Below, in pieces: positions 42,926 through 51,619 of a stretch of 64,000 bases of DNA (position 1 is its first letter; each line of letters starts with the position of its first letter). The DNA comes from Siphonodentalium dalli (lineage: Eukaryota > Mollusca > Scaphopoda > Gadilida > Siphonodentaliidae): assembly GCA_032622095.1 (NCBI GenBank), contig CP136062.1, positions 223,834,578-223,898,577 of the forward strand, written 5' to 3'. The notes below the pieces were generated by a model. It worked only from the letters and a program-made list of their open reading frames with translations. It was not told where the DNA came from and made no database searches. The position numbers were made by a program, and so were the translations under genes.

Positions 42926-43114
42926 ATGTCCGAAATCCCCGAACCGTTGATGTCTATACTAAGAGGAACGATAGGGCTAACACCCCAGATAATGCGGGCC
43001 GGACACGCAAAAGAAGTAACCGCCAGTGCAAAACTTGTTATGCAAATATGCAAAAAACAACAGCGTTGGAACAAAAGCAAAAGTCTCAAAAGAAAATCGT
43101 GGCGTGAACTTTGA
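42926..43114 (+). CDS. Small basic protein, 62 aa
   Basis: I chose this ATG because its leader TTCTGCATTCAAAGATG matches the leader of the 44534 gene (TTCTACATTCAAAGATG) and lies ~40 nt after a TATA-like box. The alternative frame from 42847 begins inside the shared promoter repeat. The protein reads MSEIPEPLMSILRGTIG and becomes strongly basic at the C-terminus (KKQQRWNKSKSLKRKSW). It has no recognised family. A nucleic-acid binding role would fit its charge. Two histone-type hairpins follow the stop. Confidence 0.5.
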   Translation: MSEIPEPLMSILRGTIGLTPQIMRAGHAKEVTASAKLVMQICKKQQRWNKSKSLKRKSWREL

Positions 43115-43127
43115 TGCCATACAAAAC

Positions 43128-43143
43128 GGCCCTTTTCAGGGCC
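43128..43143 (+). terminator. Histone-type 3' stem-loop
   Basis: GGCCCT-TTTC-AGGGCC preceded by AAAAC lies 13 nt after the stop of the 62-aa gene. The 3' flank here is AAAAAC, weaker than the ACCCA type. A second hairpin follows 12 nt later. Confidence 0.75.
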
Positions 43144-43155
43144 AAAAACAAAAAC

Positions 43156-43171
43156 GGTCCTTTTCAGGACC
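43156..43171 (+). terminator. Histone-type 3' stem-loop, compensated variant
   Basis: GGTCCT-TTTC-AGGACC is preceded by AAAAC and followed by AACCA. Compared with the other copies, one stem pair changed C-G to T-A on both sides, which keeps the stem. A purine-rich CAAAAAGAAAAAC follows at about 43184-43196, where a histone downstream element (U7 target) would lie. Confidence 0.8.
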
Positions 43172-43383
43172 AACCATTTTTTTCAAAAAGAAAAACTTTT
43201 AGCATTGCTTAATAACTAATAATGTTCTTTGTACCCTATGTTTTGTTTTGAAAAAAATCACGCCACGAATAATTTAAAACAAAATATACTTGCAAATATT
43301 TGTTGTTGAATAAAATATAAATTGAACAATCGTGTTTTTGATTTTTTCAGCAATGAAAGAGTAACCTTTTGGGAAATGTGTGT
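43172..43383. other. Convergent 3' region
   Basis: No ORF is seen. It holds the purine-rich element after the tandem hairpins and AATAAA at 43309-43314. Its right half is a copy of 41553-41632. Confidence 0.45.
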
Positions 43384-43399
43384 GGCCCTGAAAAGGGCC
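43384..43399 (-). terminator. Histone-type 3' stem-loop
   Basis: Minus strand: AAAAC, GGCCCT-TTTC-AGGGCC, ACACACA. It lies 22 nt after the stop of the 43422 gene and is followed, like the copy at 41633, by CCCAAAAGGTTACTCTTTCA. Confidence 0.8.
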
Positions 43400-43421
43400 G
43401 TTTTAAAATTATCATCTGACT

Positions 43422-43910
43422 TTAACATCGTTTTGTGTTTTTCTTATATCTTGACATATCTTTCCCATGAGAACCAATAGCTTTTGCGAATTCATCACTT
43501 TTCTCTGTATCTTTAGATTCTTTACAAGGAAGACGAAATCTGACTTTTGTCTCAGTAGAAGGCTTCATGATACTTTTAGGTTCTTTTTCTTTCGCCGATA
43601 ATATTTTTTCTTTTTTGATCTGTTTCTGTTCTTTCGATCTCTGAACATCATGAACCCTGATTGGTATATCTATCTCTTCTGCAACGAAACGAAGATTCAC
43701 TTTTACTTCTTGATGCGTTACTTGTGTTTTCACGTCAATATCCCTGCGAAGACATCTCAGTTCATCTAAAATCGCTTTTAAAATGAGTGTATCTCCACCT
43801 ATAGTCATTGTCGTATTAGCTTGGCCTGTTGACTGTGGTGCCGCATATGTATTCTGTACAACAGGATTACTGTATATCTCACTCTGAAGAAATTCTGTTA
43901 ACGGATCCAT
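43422..43910 (-). CDS. Unknown 162-aa protein, Lys-rich C-terminus
   Basis: I chose ATG 43910 (MDPLTEFLQSEIYSN); the longer frame starts at 43964, upstream of the TATA box at 43952-43961, and is unlikely. The middle TLILKAILDELRCLRRDIDV looks like a coiled-coil or dimerising helix. The C-terminal half is Lys/Glu-rich and probably disordered (KKEKILSAKEKEPKS). No family is recognised. It is divergent from the OTU-like gene and ends in a histone-type hairpin. Confidence 0.6.
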   Translation of the reverse strand: MDPLTEFLQSEIYSNPVVQNTYAAPQSTGQANTTMTIGGDTLILKAILDELRCLRRDIDVKTQVTHQEVKVNLRFVAEEIDIPIRVHDVQRSKEQKQIKKEKILSAKEKEPKSIMKPSTETKVRFRLPCKESKDTEKSDEFAKAIGSHGKDMSRYKKNTKRC

Positions 43911-44533
43911 CTTTGATAGCAATGCAATGTAACGTTGATCAAATTCGAAAATATTTTTATACATTTGACACGGGCGTCAATGAAATCACATGTCGCATTG
44001 ACGTTAAAATTGACAAATGTTTCCTGGCGTTGTGTTTTTTCAGAGACGGATCAGCATTCATATTTTTCTTGATCATTATTGCATAGCGATCAAACAAATG
44101 TTTTTTATTTCGTTAGATCATTATCTATTATTTGGTACACATGATTGATATATTTGTTGCCTCGTTAGGCAAATATGGAATGTTTTTCTAGTTTTTGGTT
44201 TTGGAAATGTACATATTTTATACATAAAACTGAACACAAGAAAACGTACTGAACATTTTTCTTCATCATTACAATTGATAACTTTACTTGGTCATCGTTT
44301 ATGAACGAAGATGAATTCATATGTTAAAATATCTTAATTAATTGCATATACTATCATGAATTTAATCTATATCATATCGAAATGGTGAAACTAACAGATA
44401 ATGCACTGAAAAGAAACACAACGTCAGGGAGCATTTGTCATTTTAACGTCAAAGTATTATGTGCTTTCTCTACCGCCCGCGCAATCGTGATATATGTTCA
44501 AGACGGATCTTCAGACTTATTCTACATTCAAAG
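43911..44533. promoter_or_regulatory. Divergent promoter cassette B
   Basis: This is a shorter copy of cassette A, lacking the inner 279-bp duplication. It has TATAAAAATA on the minus strand at 43952-43961 and GATATATG on the plus strand near 44489-44496, each ~40 nt from its start codon, with the same ACGTCA-containing edge blocks. The long near-identity between cassettes suggests duplication of a promoter, after which the genes either diverged or were exchanged. Confidence 0.65.
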
Positions 44534-44998
44534 ATGACTGCTGTAAACATAACAGATCTTGACGAGATAATGGCCGGTGGGGTATACTGTAAAGCAGTGT
44601 ACGGTGAAGAAATATCGCTGTTTTGGAGGGCACTCAGCCTCGGGGTTTACGGGACGACCGATGGATGGATGATTCTGAGAGATGCGGCAGTTGACCTGTA
44701 CTACGCAGAGAGTGACGAACTTGGTGCGTCGGCACAAGATTTACGGCGCACACCACTTTTGGCTGAATCAAGATTGATGGTTGAATTAGCGGCGACTGTT
44801 ATACAGCGACCTATCGTCATGTTTGATGCTACCAAAGGCGGCTACAAATCAACACCAAGATTCAAGTCATCAATAACTCTAGTGTGGATCCCACACGTTT
44901 GCCACGATCATTATTGTGAATGCGAAATATGGATGAGGCGAGGAGACAAATCAATTGAAGTTTTGGCGAACAAAGAAGTTCAATGTGGCGGATTCTAA
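44534..44998 (+). CDS. OTU-like protein with altered catalytic centre
   Basis: From ATG 44534 (matching the leader of the 42926 gene) this is a 154-residue protein. The block YGEEISLFWRALSLGVYG aligns with the OTU protease signature DGxCLFRA(L/I)S, followed by the usual LRDAAVDLY helix, a later LAATVIQRPIVMFD strand, and a C-terminal HDHYCECE where the catalytic His would sit. At the Cys position there is Ser, and the Asp-Gly is Glu-Glu. So it may be an inactive, ubiquitin-binding version. OTU proteases counter host ubiquitin signalling in several viruses. The fold assignment is inference. Confidence 0.45.
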   Translation: MTAVNITDLDEIMAGGVYCKAVYGEEISLFWRALSLGVYGTTDGWMILRDAAVDLYYAESDELGASAQDLRRTPLLAESRLMVELAATVIQRPIVMFDATKGGYKSTPRFKSSITLVWIPHVCHDHYCECEIWMRRGDKSIEVLANKEVQCGGF

Positions 44999-45017
44999 AC
45001 TATAACAAAAATAAAAC

Positions 45018-45033
45018 GGCCCTTTTCAGGGCC
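45018..45033 (+). terminator. Histone-type 3' stem-loop
   Basis: AAAAC, GGCCCT-TTTC-AGGGCC, ACCAAA lies 19 nt after the stop of the OTU-like gene. GAAAAGAAAAACTCTT at 45045-45060 is purine-rich and well placed for a histone downstream element. Confidence 0.82.
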
Positions 45034-45113
45034 ACCAAATATTCGAAAAGAAAAACTCTTGATTGCTAATTGATATTTTCCAAAGTGAGATTTTCCTTTT
45101 GAAAAAAAATAAT

Positions 45114-45404
45114 TCTAAGTCCATTTTCATTTTTTCGATCAGAAATGTCACATCAATGACAGGAACATCTATCCTCAGGCTGGGAACTATGGCCCAGTAC
45201 CCCCCAGACATGGGCACTATGGCCCAGTACCCCCCAGACATGGGCACTATGGCCCAGTACCCCCCCAGACATGGGCACTATGGCCCATGGGCCATAGTGC
45301 CCATGTCTGGGGGGTACTGGGCCATAGTGCCCATGTCTGGGGGGTACTGGGCCATAGTGCCCATGTCTGGGGGGTACTGGGCCATAGTGCCCACCATTAC
45401 TACT
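45114..45404 (-). repeat. Right terminal inverted repeat (291 bp)
   Basis: This is the inverse of 27657-27947, ending CCATTACTACT. It carries the same internal palindrome of 30-bp units. Homology to the left end stops at 45114. Confidence 0.95.
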
Positions 45405-47570
45405 CCCATGAATTATTTTACAAAAAAATAGTCACATACATTGGGGAAATGTGATAAAGTTGATATTAGAAATTCAAATATACGCATATATCAGAACGAG
45501 ATATCCGGTGTACTCACGACCAAGCACACGATGCTTACATGGCCAAATTACCCCTAGATATGAAGCTTGATCGTGCATGTACAATTTGATAATTACATGC
45601 TCATAAATAGATTCAAATCGTGACATCCAATATGCAGACGGACAGATGCGGGCTGTAACGTATTCCAAAGACTTCAGTGATGCAAATAGTAAAATCCTAG
45701 ACGGATGCTGAGGTTCATGTTTGCGGAATTCGGAAAAGAAACGCTAGATTTTCGAGTTGTCAACACAAATATACATTAGCAATTTGGGATATATCAAATA
45801 GAAGATGCTGCCTATATAATCAAATGCAATATAGTATGTATACCCAACCCCTCGTGCCACGCCGCTGTGACCCGCCATGAGAACATACACATGAAATATT
45901 CAAACCGACCGGACATTGTTGCATGCAATATAAGTTTATGTACTCTCCAACCCCCTGTGCTACCCCTCTGTGACGATGTGATCAGCCTTGATGACATACA
46001 GACGAAATAATCAAATAGACTGTACAGTTTCCCATGCAATATAAGTACCGACACCCTAACCACTAGTCGCCACGTCTCCACTTGGGACATATTGTGTCAT
46101 GTGCAAACATGCACATTAGATGTCCAAGCAGACATGGTCCCATGCAATATAAGTGCGTATACGCCAATCACATGTCGCCGCGTCCCTACATGTAACCAGT
46201 CACGAGAACGTGCGCATGAAAATGTCAAACAGACCCGACAGTGAATGTCACAATCAATATTAGAAAAAAGTACATACTGCACCCCAACCACCTGTCGCCG
46301 CGTCCCTAAAGGTGATGACCAGACGTGAAAACATGCATATGAAATAAAATATATTGCCTATATAATCAAATGCAATAAAAGTATGTATACCCAACCCCTT
46401 GTACCACGCCGCTGTGGCCAGCCATGAAATGTTCAAACCGACCGGACAGTATTGCATTGATATAAGTATACGTACACACATCCCCTGTGCCACCCCTCTG
46501 TGACTATGTGATCAGAATTTTGTGACATTATACTTATGAAATAATCAAATAGACCAGACAATGTCCCATGCAATATAAATACGCACACCCTAACCCCATA
46601 TCGCCACGTCTCTACACGGGATATATTGTGACATGCGAAAACATGCACATGAAATGTTCAAACAGACATGGTCCCATGCAATATAAGTGCGTACACGTCA
46701 ATCCCAGCTCGCCGCGTCCCTACATCTAACCAGTCGTGAGAACATGTACATGAAATTGTCAAACATACCCGGCAGTGTCACAATCAATATTCGAAAAAGT
46801 ACACACTGCACACCAACCACCTGTCGCCGCGTCCCTACATGTGATGACCAGACGTGAAAACATGCAGATGAAGTAAAAGATATTGCCTATATAATAAAAT
46901 GCAATAACAGTATGTGCACCCAACCCCTTGTACCACACCGCTGTGACCAGCCATGAGAAGATACACATAAAATGTTCAAACCGACCGGACAATGTTGCAT
47001 GCAATATAAGTGTACGTACACCCCAACCCCCTGTGCCACCCCTCTGTGGCGATGTGATCAGCCTTGATGACATACACACGAAATAATCAAATAGACCAGA
47101 CAGTGTCCCATGTAATATAGGAACGCACACCCTAACCGCACGCCGCCACGTCTCTACATGGGACATATTGTTACATGTGAAAACATGCACATGAAATGTT
47201 CAAGCAGACATGGTCCCGGTCCCATGCAATATAAGTGCGTACACGCCAATCACATGTCGCCGCGTCCCTACATGTAACCAGTCGTGAGAACATGATATAC
47301 AATGTAGAAGCTCAGAGTATTCTCTCTTGATTTGTGTTAACTTTGGACACCTTTAAAACGGCAGATTAGTAATATCGTGACCGACAGATGACGCCAGTCA
47401 TTTTGATATAATTGAAATGAAAAATACGAGGGGGCAGTGCAACGAAACTTGAAATTTTCAGGATTGGCTTACGGACTAGTAGCGTTTGGGCATTTGCGCG
47501 TTACACGCAATAACTACCGAATTGCTGAAATCGATTATCACGTGTATCTTATGGGCTATTGCATTGTTGG
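45405..47570. repeat. Duplicated block A, copy 2, right of the Polinton
   Basis: It starts with the right target duplication CCCATG (45405-45410) and AATTATTTTAC, and continues as the copy of 9418-11310. It includes the array of ~100-bp imperfect units (about 45830-47290). Short frames in the array are by-products of the repeat. Confidence 0.75.
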
Positions 47571-49738
47571 TTGGATGTTTACCTCAATGCAGAAACAAAT
47601 TGTTTCTAACCAAGGATGGGGTGTTATTAATGAGCTCACTTCTGATGCACGAGTTGGACAATTTGTTTAGTAGTTATGGCGTGTACCATGTCCATATCAC
47701 GTAACATAAGGGTTCGGGGGGGGGGGGGGGGGTAAACACAGTCATTCTTTCTAATGGTGTTAGCTCATGGGTTCCGGGTATCAGCGTGTGTCTCCTAACA
47801 ATGGTATGTTGTTACCCTCGGGCCTAGATTGATGTCATATTAATGTCATATTGATAGTGTTAGTTTTAGGTGCCAAGTTAAATTTGCAGAGAATTGGCTT
47901 ATGAAAGTTTCATTAGCTTGGTGCGTTGTGGGATGTAGGATCCTGATACGATCACTGTCCCGTCTCAAAATTGTCAAAGATGCTGCCCCAGGGACGCAGT
48001 GATGAGGCGGCTCGATGCTACTCCAGGGACGTAGCGACGAGGCGGCTGGAGTGTCAACATGCCTAACACATCAGCTGAATATCTCTGATCGAAATGTTGA
48101 TATTGTTCTGATAGCTCCATAGTAACTCAGAAAACAGAGCATTTTAAAATGATTTCCAGGGGTAACTGTTTAACCCTCACTTTGGAGATTCTTGAGCATA
48201 TTTATATTTTAATTTGTTGGAAGATTATGCAGTGAACGTAAACGGCTACTGTGGGAGAGAAAAAAGATTTATTTGAAACTCCAGTGTATAATCCGATTAC
48301 GAATGCGTAGTTGATCATTTGCACACCAAATCTGGACATATTTACTATTGATTAAATACATCTTCCAGTTTGTAAAATGGTCCTATTTTAGCCACACATA
48401 TACAGGACAAGAGGGTGATTTAGGGGTTTCCACAGGCGCATGTAACGCGCTCCGCTACCCGTCCCCTTTTTGCACTGCCCCTATACGCCGTCGCTATTCA
48501 TTCGCGCCTGCGTCACGTTAATGGTTCTATAATAAGGACAAGGAAAACTATAAAATTCCCCCGTTTTACCATCGCTCGGAAATCGGACAAATTTAGTCCA
48601 TATATCCGAGCAATGGTGTCGATGTCACCACGGGTTTTTCGACGAAGGATTCCTCTTTCAATCAATACCACAATCGCCACTCGTTACCATTAAATTTTCT
48701 ATCCATGGCATTAGATAATTTTTGACCACCGAATATTGTCTCCAGAGAGAGTAAAAACCAAAAATAATGGCTGATATGATTCTCTTAAATTCACCCCCAT
48801 ACATCTTATTATAATTAAAAAACGGTCAAACGGTCAACTAAACAGCTAGCGCTCAATGAATTTTTAAAGGTACTCAATCCGATCAGATTGTCCCCATATA
48901 ATCAAGTTACAACAACAACATTTCTTCCAAACACGCTTTTGTTATCAGAATCGATTAATTACAACAAAATAATGCTAACCGCTGTCAACTATGGTATAAA
49001 ATTTCCCAACACGTTGTTCAACGAAATATGGCCATAGTATCACTGAAATTTGGCCGTATTACCACATGATCTTAGAGTTATCATCTTCATCCGCAATTTT
49101 ATCCGAGACCTTCGATTTGACGACTCTTTACTGGGCCACATATAATTATACATTTCGAGAAATAACAAATTAAAAACAAATCGATATCTGATCACTCTGA
49201 GCTTTGATGTGTGGGTTCCTCGACTCGAATCAAATATTTGTTATCCCCGAAGCCAAAGAAATAGTAACATGGGAGCGTTAATTCGGATTATGCATCTTTA
49301 ACGGCTAATAATTTATTTACTCAAAAGAATCAGAAGTTTAATAAACTGATCAATAGCCACAGTAGCTATCTTACCCCGTGTACGTGGTATCGCCAAACCC
49401 GAGAGTATATATCACCAAACCAGACCATGCGTTTTTGATAACTGAACATATCTTCCCTCAGATGAATCTATATATCTCCCAGTTAAATGGTGATATCCAC
49501 TATTCAAAACGTAATATCCCTCAATGGGATAGCGACCACAACTTACTCTCACCCCGATAAATTTAATAGAAATTCCGACTCATTTCCGATTTTATCATAA
49601 ATAGTTGACACTTTTTGACGTTAGGTAGTTCGTTTGAAACATAATTATCAGTCATAGATGGCGGATAATGCGTGTATCAATAGAAAAATATTTTAATTAA
49701 CCCTAAAATTGTCTAGCCTTCAGAGCGGTTCGCAAAAA
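47571..49738. repeat. Duplicated block B, copy 2
   Basis: This matches 18735-20945 and directly follows block A here. A run of about 17 G lies at 47717-47732. The homology ends at CAAAAATACTATC, where the G+C-rich relic begins. Confidence 0.75.
48864..49301 (+). mobile_element. TTAA MITE, copy 4
   Basis: This is the block-B counterpart of the MITE at 20041-20496, bounded by TTAA. Both block copies carry it at the same place, so it was inserted before the duplication. Confidence 0.6.
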
Positions 49739-49765
49739 TACTATCTGCGTCCAAGTGTGGGTATC

Positions 49766-51580
49766 ATGGCTAAAGAGCACAACGGCTGGAAACCGACCCC
49801 AGCTAACCTCCGAGATGACATCCAGAAAGCCTGTGTCGAGCATGGTCATGGCAGCCCCTGGAACGCGATGGGCTACGATATAAGAGACGTCGTCAGCATC
49901 GACATGAAAGTCTGCTACCCGGCCAGCATATTTTGGACAGATTCGGGCACCGCACCCACTACATGACCTGGTCGCAGTCAACGGCCCCTCCCCAAGATAT
50001 CGGCACCGGTTTCGCCGAGGTCCAGGAATGGGAGTTTGCCCCTAACTGCCATCCCATCATCCCCGCCTGGTTCGGAAAGCATTTCGCAGATCAGGGCTGT
50101 GCCGCCACACCCCTGTTCGCCTTCCTGGTTGAGTCAGATCTCCCGAAGAGCCTGATGGTCCATGAGGCCGTCATCACATTTGAGCAACGAACCGAGGTCT
50201 GGCTCCCTGAATATCGTGATCAAGGCTGCAGCATCATAGGCATGTTCATCCAGGGAAGCAAGGCCGACGACAAAAGACTGACACGGAGGCTTGTGGTCGA
50301 CCAGGGAGAGCTTGGCTTTTTGGTAATGGACAAAAAAGAGGAACTCTGGCTGGCGCCCCAAAAGTGTCCCCTGTGCCACATTCTCAATGCTGGCTTATAC
50401 CCACATCAACCTCCTCGCTATGCTGGCAAGATTTGAACCCGATGATGCTGTCCGGGTGACCACTGATAGCATTTACGTCCGGAAGACCGCATTGCAGAAG
50501 CTTGACGGTGTGAAGGCGTACGTCGCCTCCCCAACTCTGTGACTGTGGTGAGAAATTGTGTGTCTCTTGCTTGACTGGGGAGCCATTCCTCTCACCGGTG
50601 GGCTCGGCTCAGTGGCGTGACAAGGGGAAGCAGTTGTACATGCCACGGGAACACGCCGCGTATCTATCCAAGCCAGAATACTGTAGCCAAGCCACACCGA
50701 TGGCCGAATCAATGGCGCCCAGCTACAATGACTCACTGACCCGGCACCGACTGAGCTACCTTAATGGTGGTGGGGGCAGTGACAAGACCACACGAGCGAT
50801 CGAGCTCTTTGGGGTAAGAGGCCTCCTCGTGTTTACCCCGACCCATCGCCTCACCAAAGAAATGCGGATCCGAGGGGTCAAAGCCCAGACATACCACAAC
50901 TTCCGATGGAGCGATCAGAATGACTAGACGCCCGACCGCATGGGGAAGAAGTTCATCACACGGGTCATCATCTGGGACGAGGTATCCACTGTGTCCCCGG
51001 CCTATCCTGGAGATGTTCTTGAACTGACTTTACCGACACGAAGTTCGGGTAATTTGCTGCGGGGATCAAGGACGGCCGCTACCGACTGCAGGTGAAATGC
51101 CTCTGCACTGGCTGCAACAAAGGGCAGACTACTACGAAGAGGTCGTCGTCGACTACAGAAAAAAAGATGAAGCCATCAAAGCCCTGCCTTAAAAGGCGCA
51201 TACGCCTTCAGAGTGGCAAAGTCCAGTGCCAGGAGATGCGGAAGGCTCTTCCCATCTGCCTGGGGTGGGACCGGTTTGTGGAGCAGTGGAGGCACAGTGA
51301 CCTACTCCTCACCAGCCGCCAAAAGGTCCGCGACCGGGCACCTGAACTGTTGCTCCGACGCTATAAGGAGCATTTCCTAGATGACCCAGTGCCTATCCTT
51401 TACCACCCCAAGGATAGCCGAAAGCAGAACATTGACGTCACATTCCCAGGCACTGGCGAAACGCCGCGCAAACAGGAACTCGTTCTCAACGACGTCGTCG
51501 CGGTCTTTATCGCGGCCGCGGAGCGTGCTTTTAAAACCGACGATAGCGAACCATGGATTTTATGTCTTCGGGCGCAGTAG
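49766..51580 (+). pseudogene. Broken polymerase-B / SF1 helicase relic
   Basis: At least five frame-shifted or stopped pieces read as one ancestral protein in order: VVSIDMKVCYPAS (polymerase motif A-like, ~49890), VTTDSIYV (motif C-like, ~50455), LNGGGGSDKTTRAIELF (Walker A with Lys kept but a Gly changed to Asp, ~50760), LLVFTPTHRL, and VIIWDEVSTV (Walker B-like, ~50967). Later blocks include LTSRQKVRDRAPELLL and RKQELVLNDVV. Codons are visibly more G+C-rich than the rest of the window. This implies foreign origin or a different mobile element. The order palm-then-helicase is my reading; the family is not named. Confidence 0.6.
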
Positions 51581-51619
51581 CCCACTTCCAGCATCGTGAT
51601 GTATAGTTCGTCCGCCAAC

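Larger units (their letters stand above)
27657..45404. mobile_element. Complete Polinton/Maverick element, 17,748 bp
   Basis: The ends are defined by the flanking CCCATG duplications (27651-27656 and 45405-45410), by 291-bp inverted termini, and by the empty site at 9412-9417. The 6-bp target duplication and 15-20 kb size are the family norm. The element encodes protein-primed-type family-B DNA polymerase, DDE integrase with chromodomain, packaging ATPase, adenovirus-type protease, major capsid protein and penton, the full Polinton core. None of these ORFs is interrupted. With the matching termini this argues for a recent insertion. Whether it makes virions cannot be judged from sequence alone. 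Confidence 0.97.

Noticed and set aside
42847-43107. Alternative 86-aa frame starting MCFLYRPRNRDICS
   Set aside because: The same peptide start appears at 44459 because both lie in the duplicated promoter cassette. The shared TTCT(G/A)CATTCAAAGATG leader points to 42926 and 44534 as starts.
43911-43964. Upstream extension of the 43422 gene to ATG 43964
   Set aside because: That ATG is upstream of the TATA box that should drive the gene.
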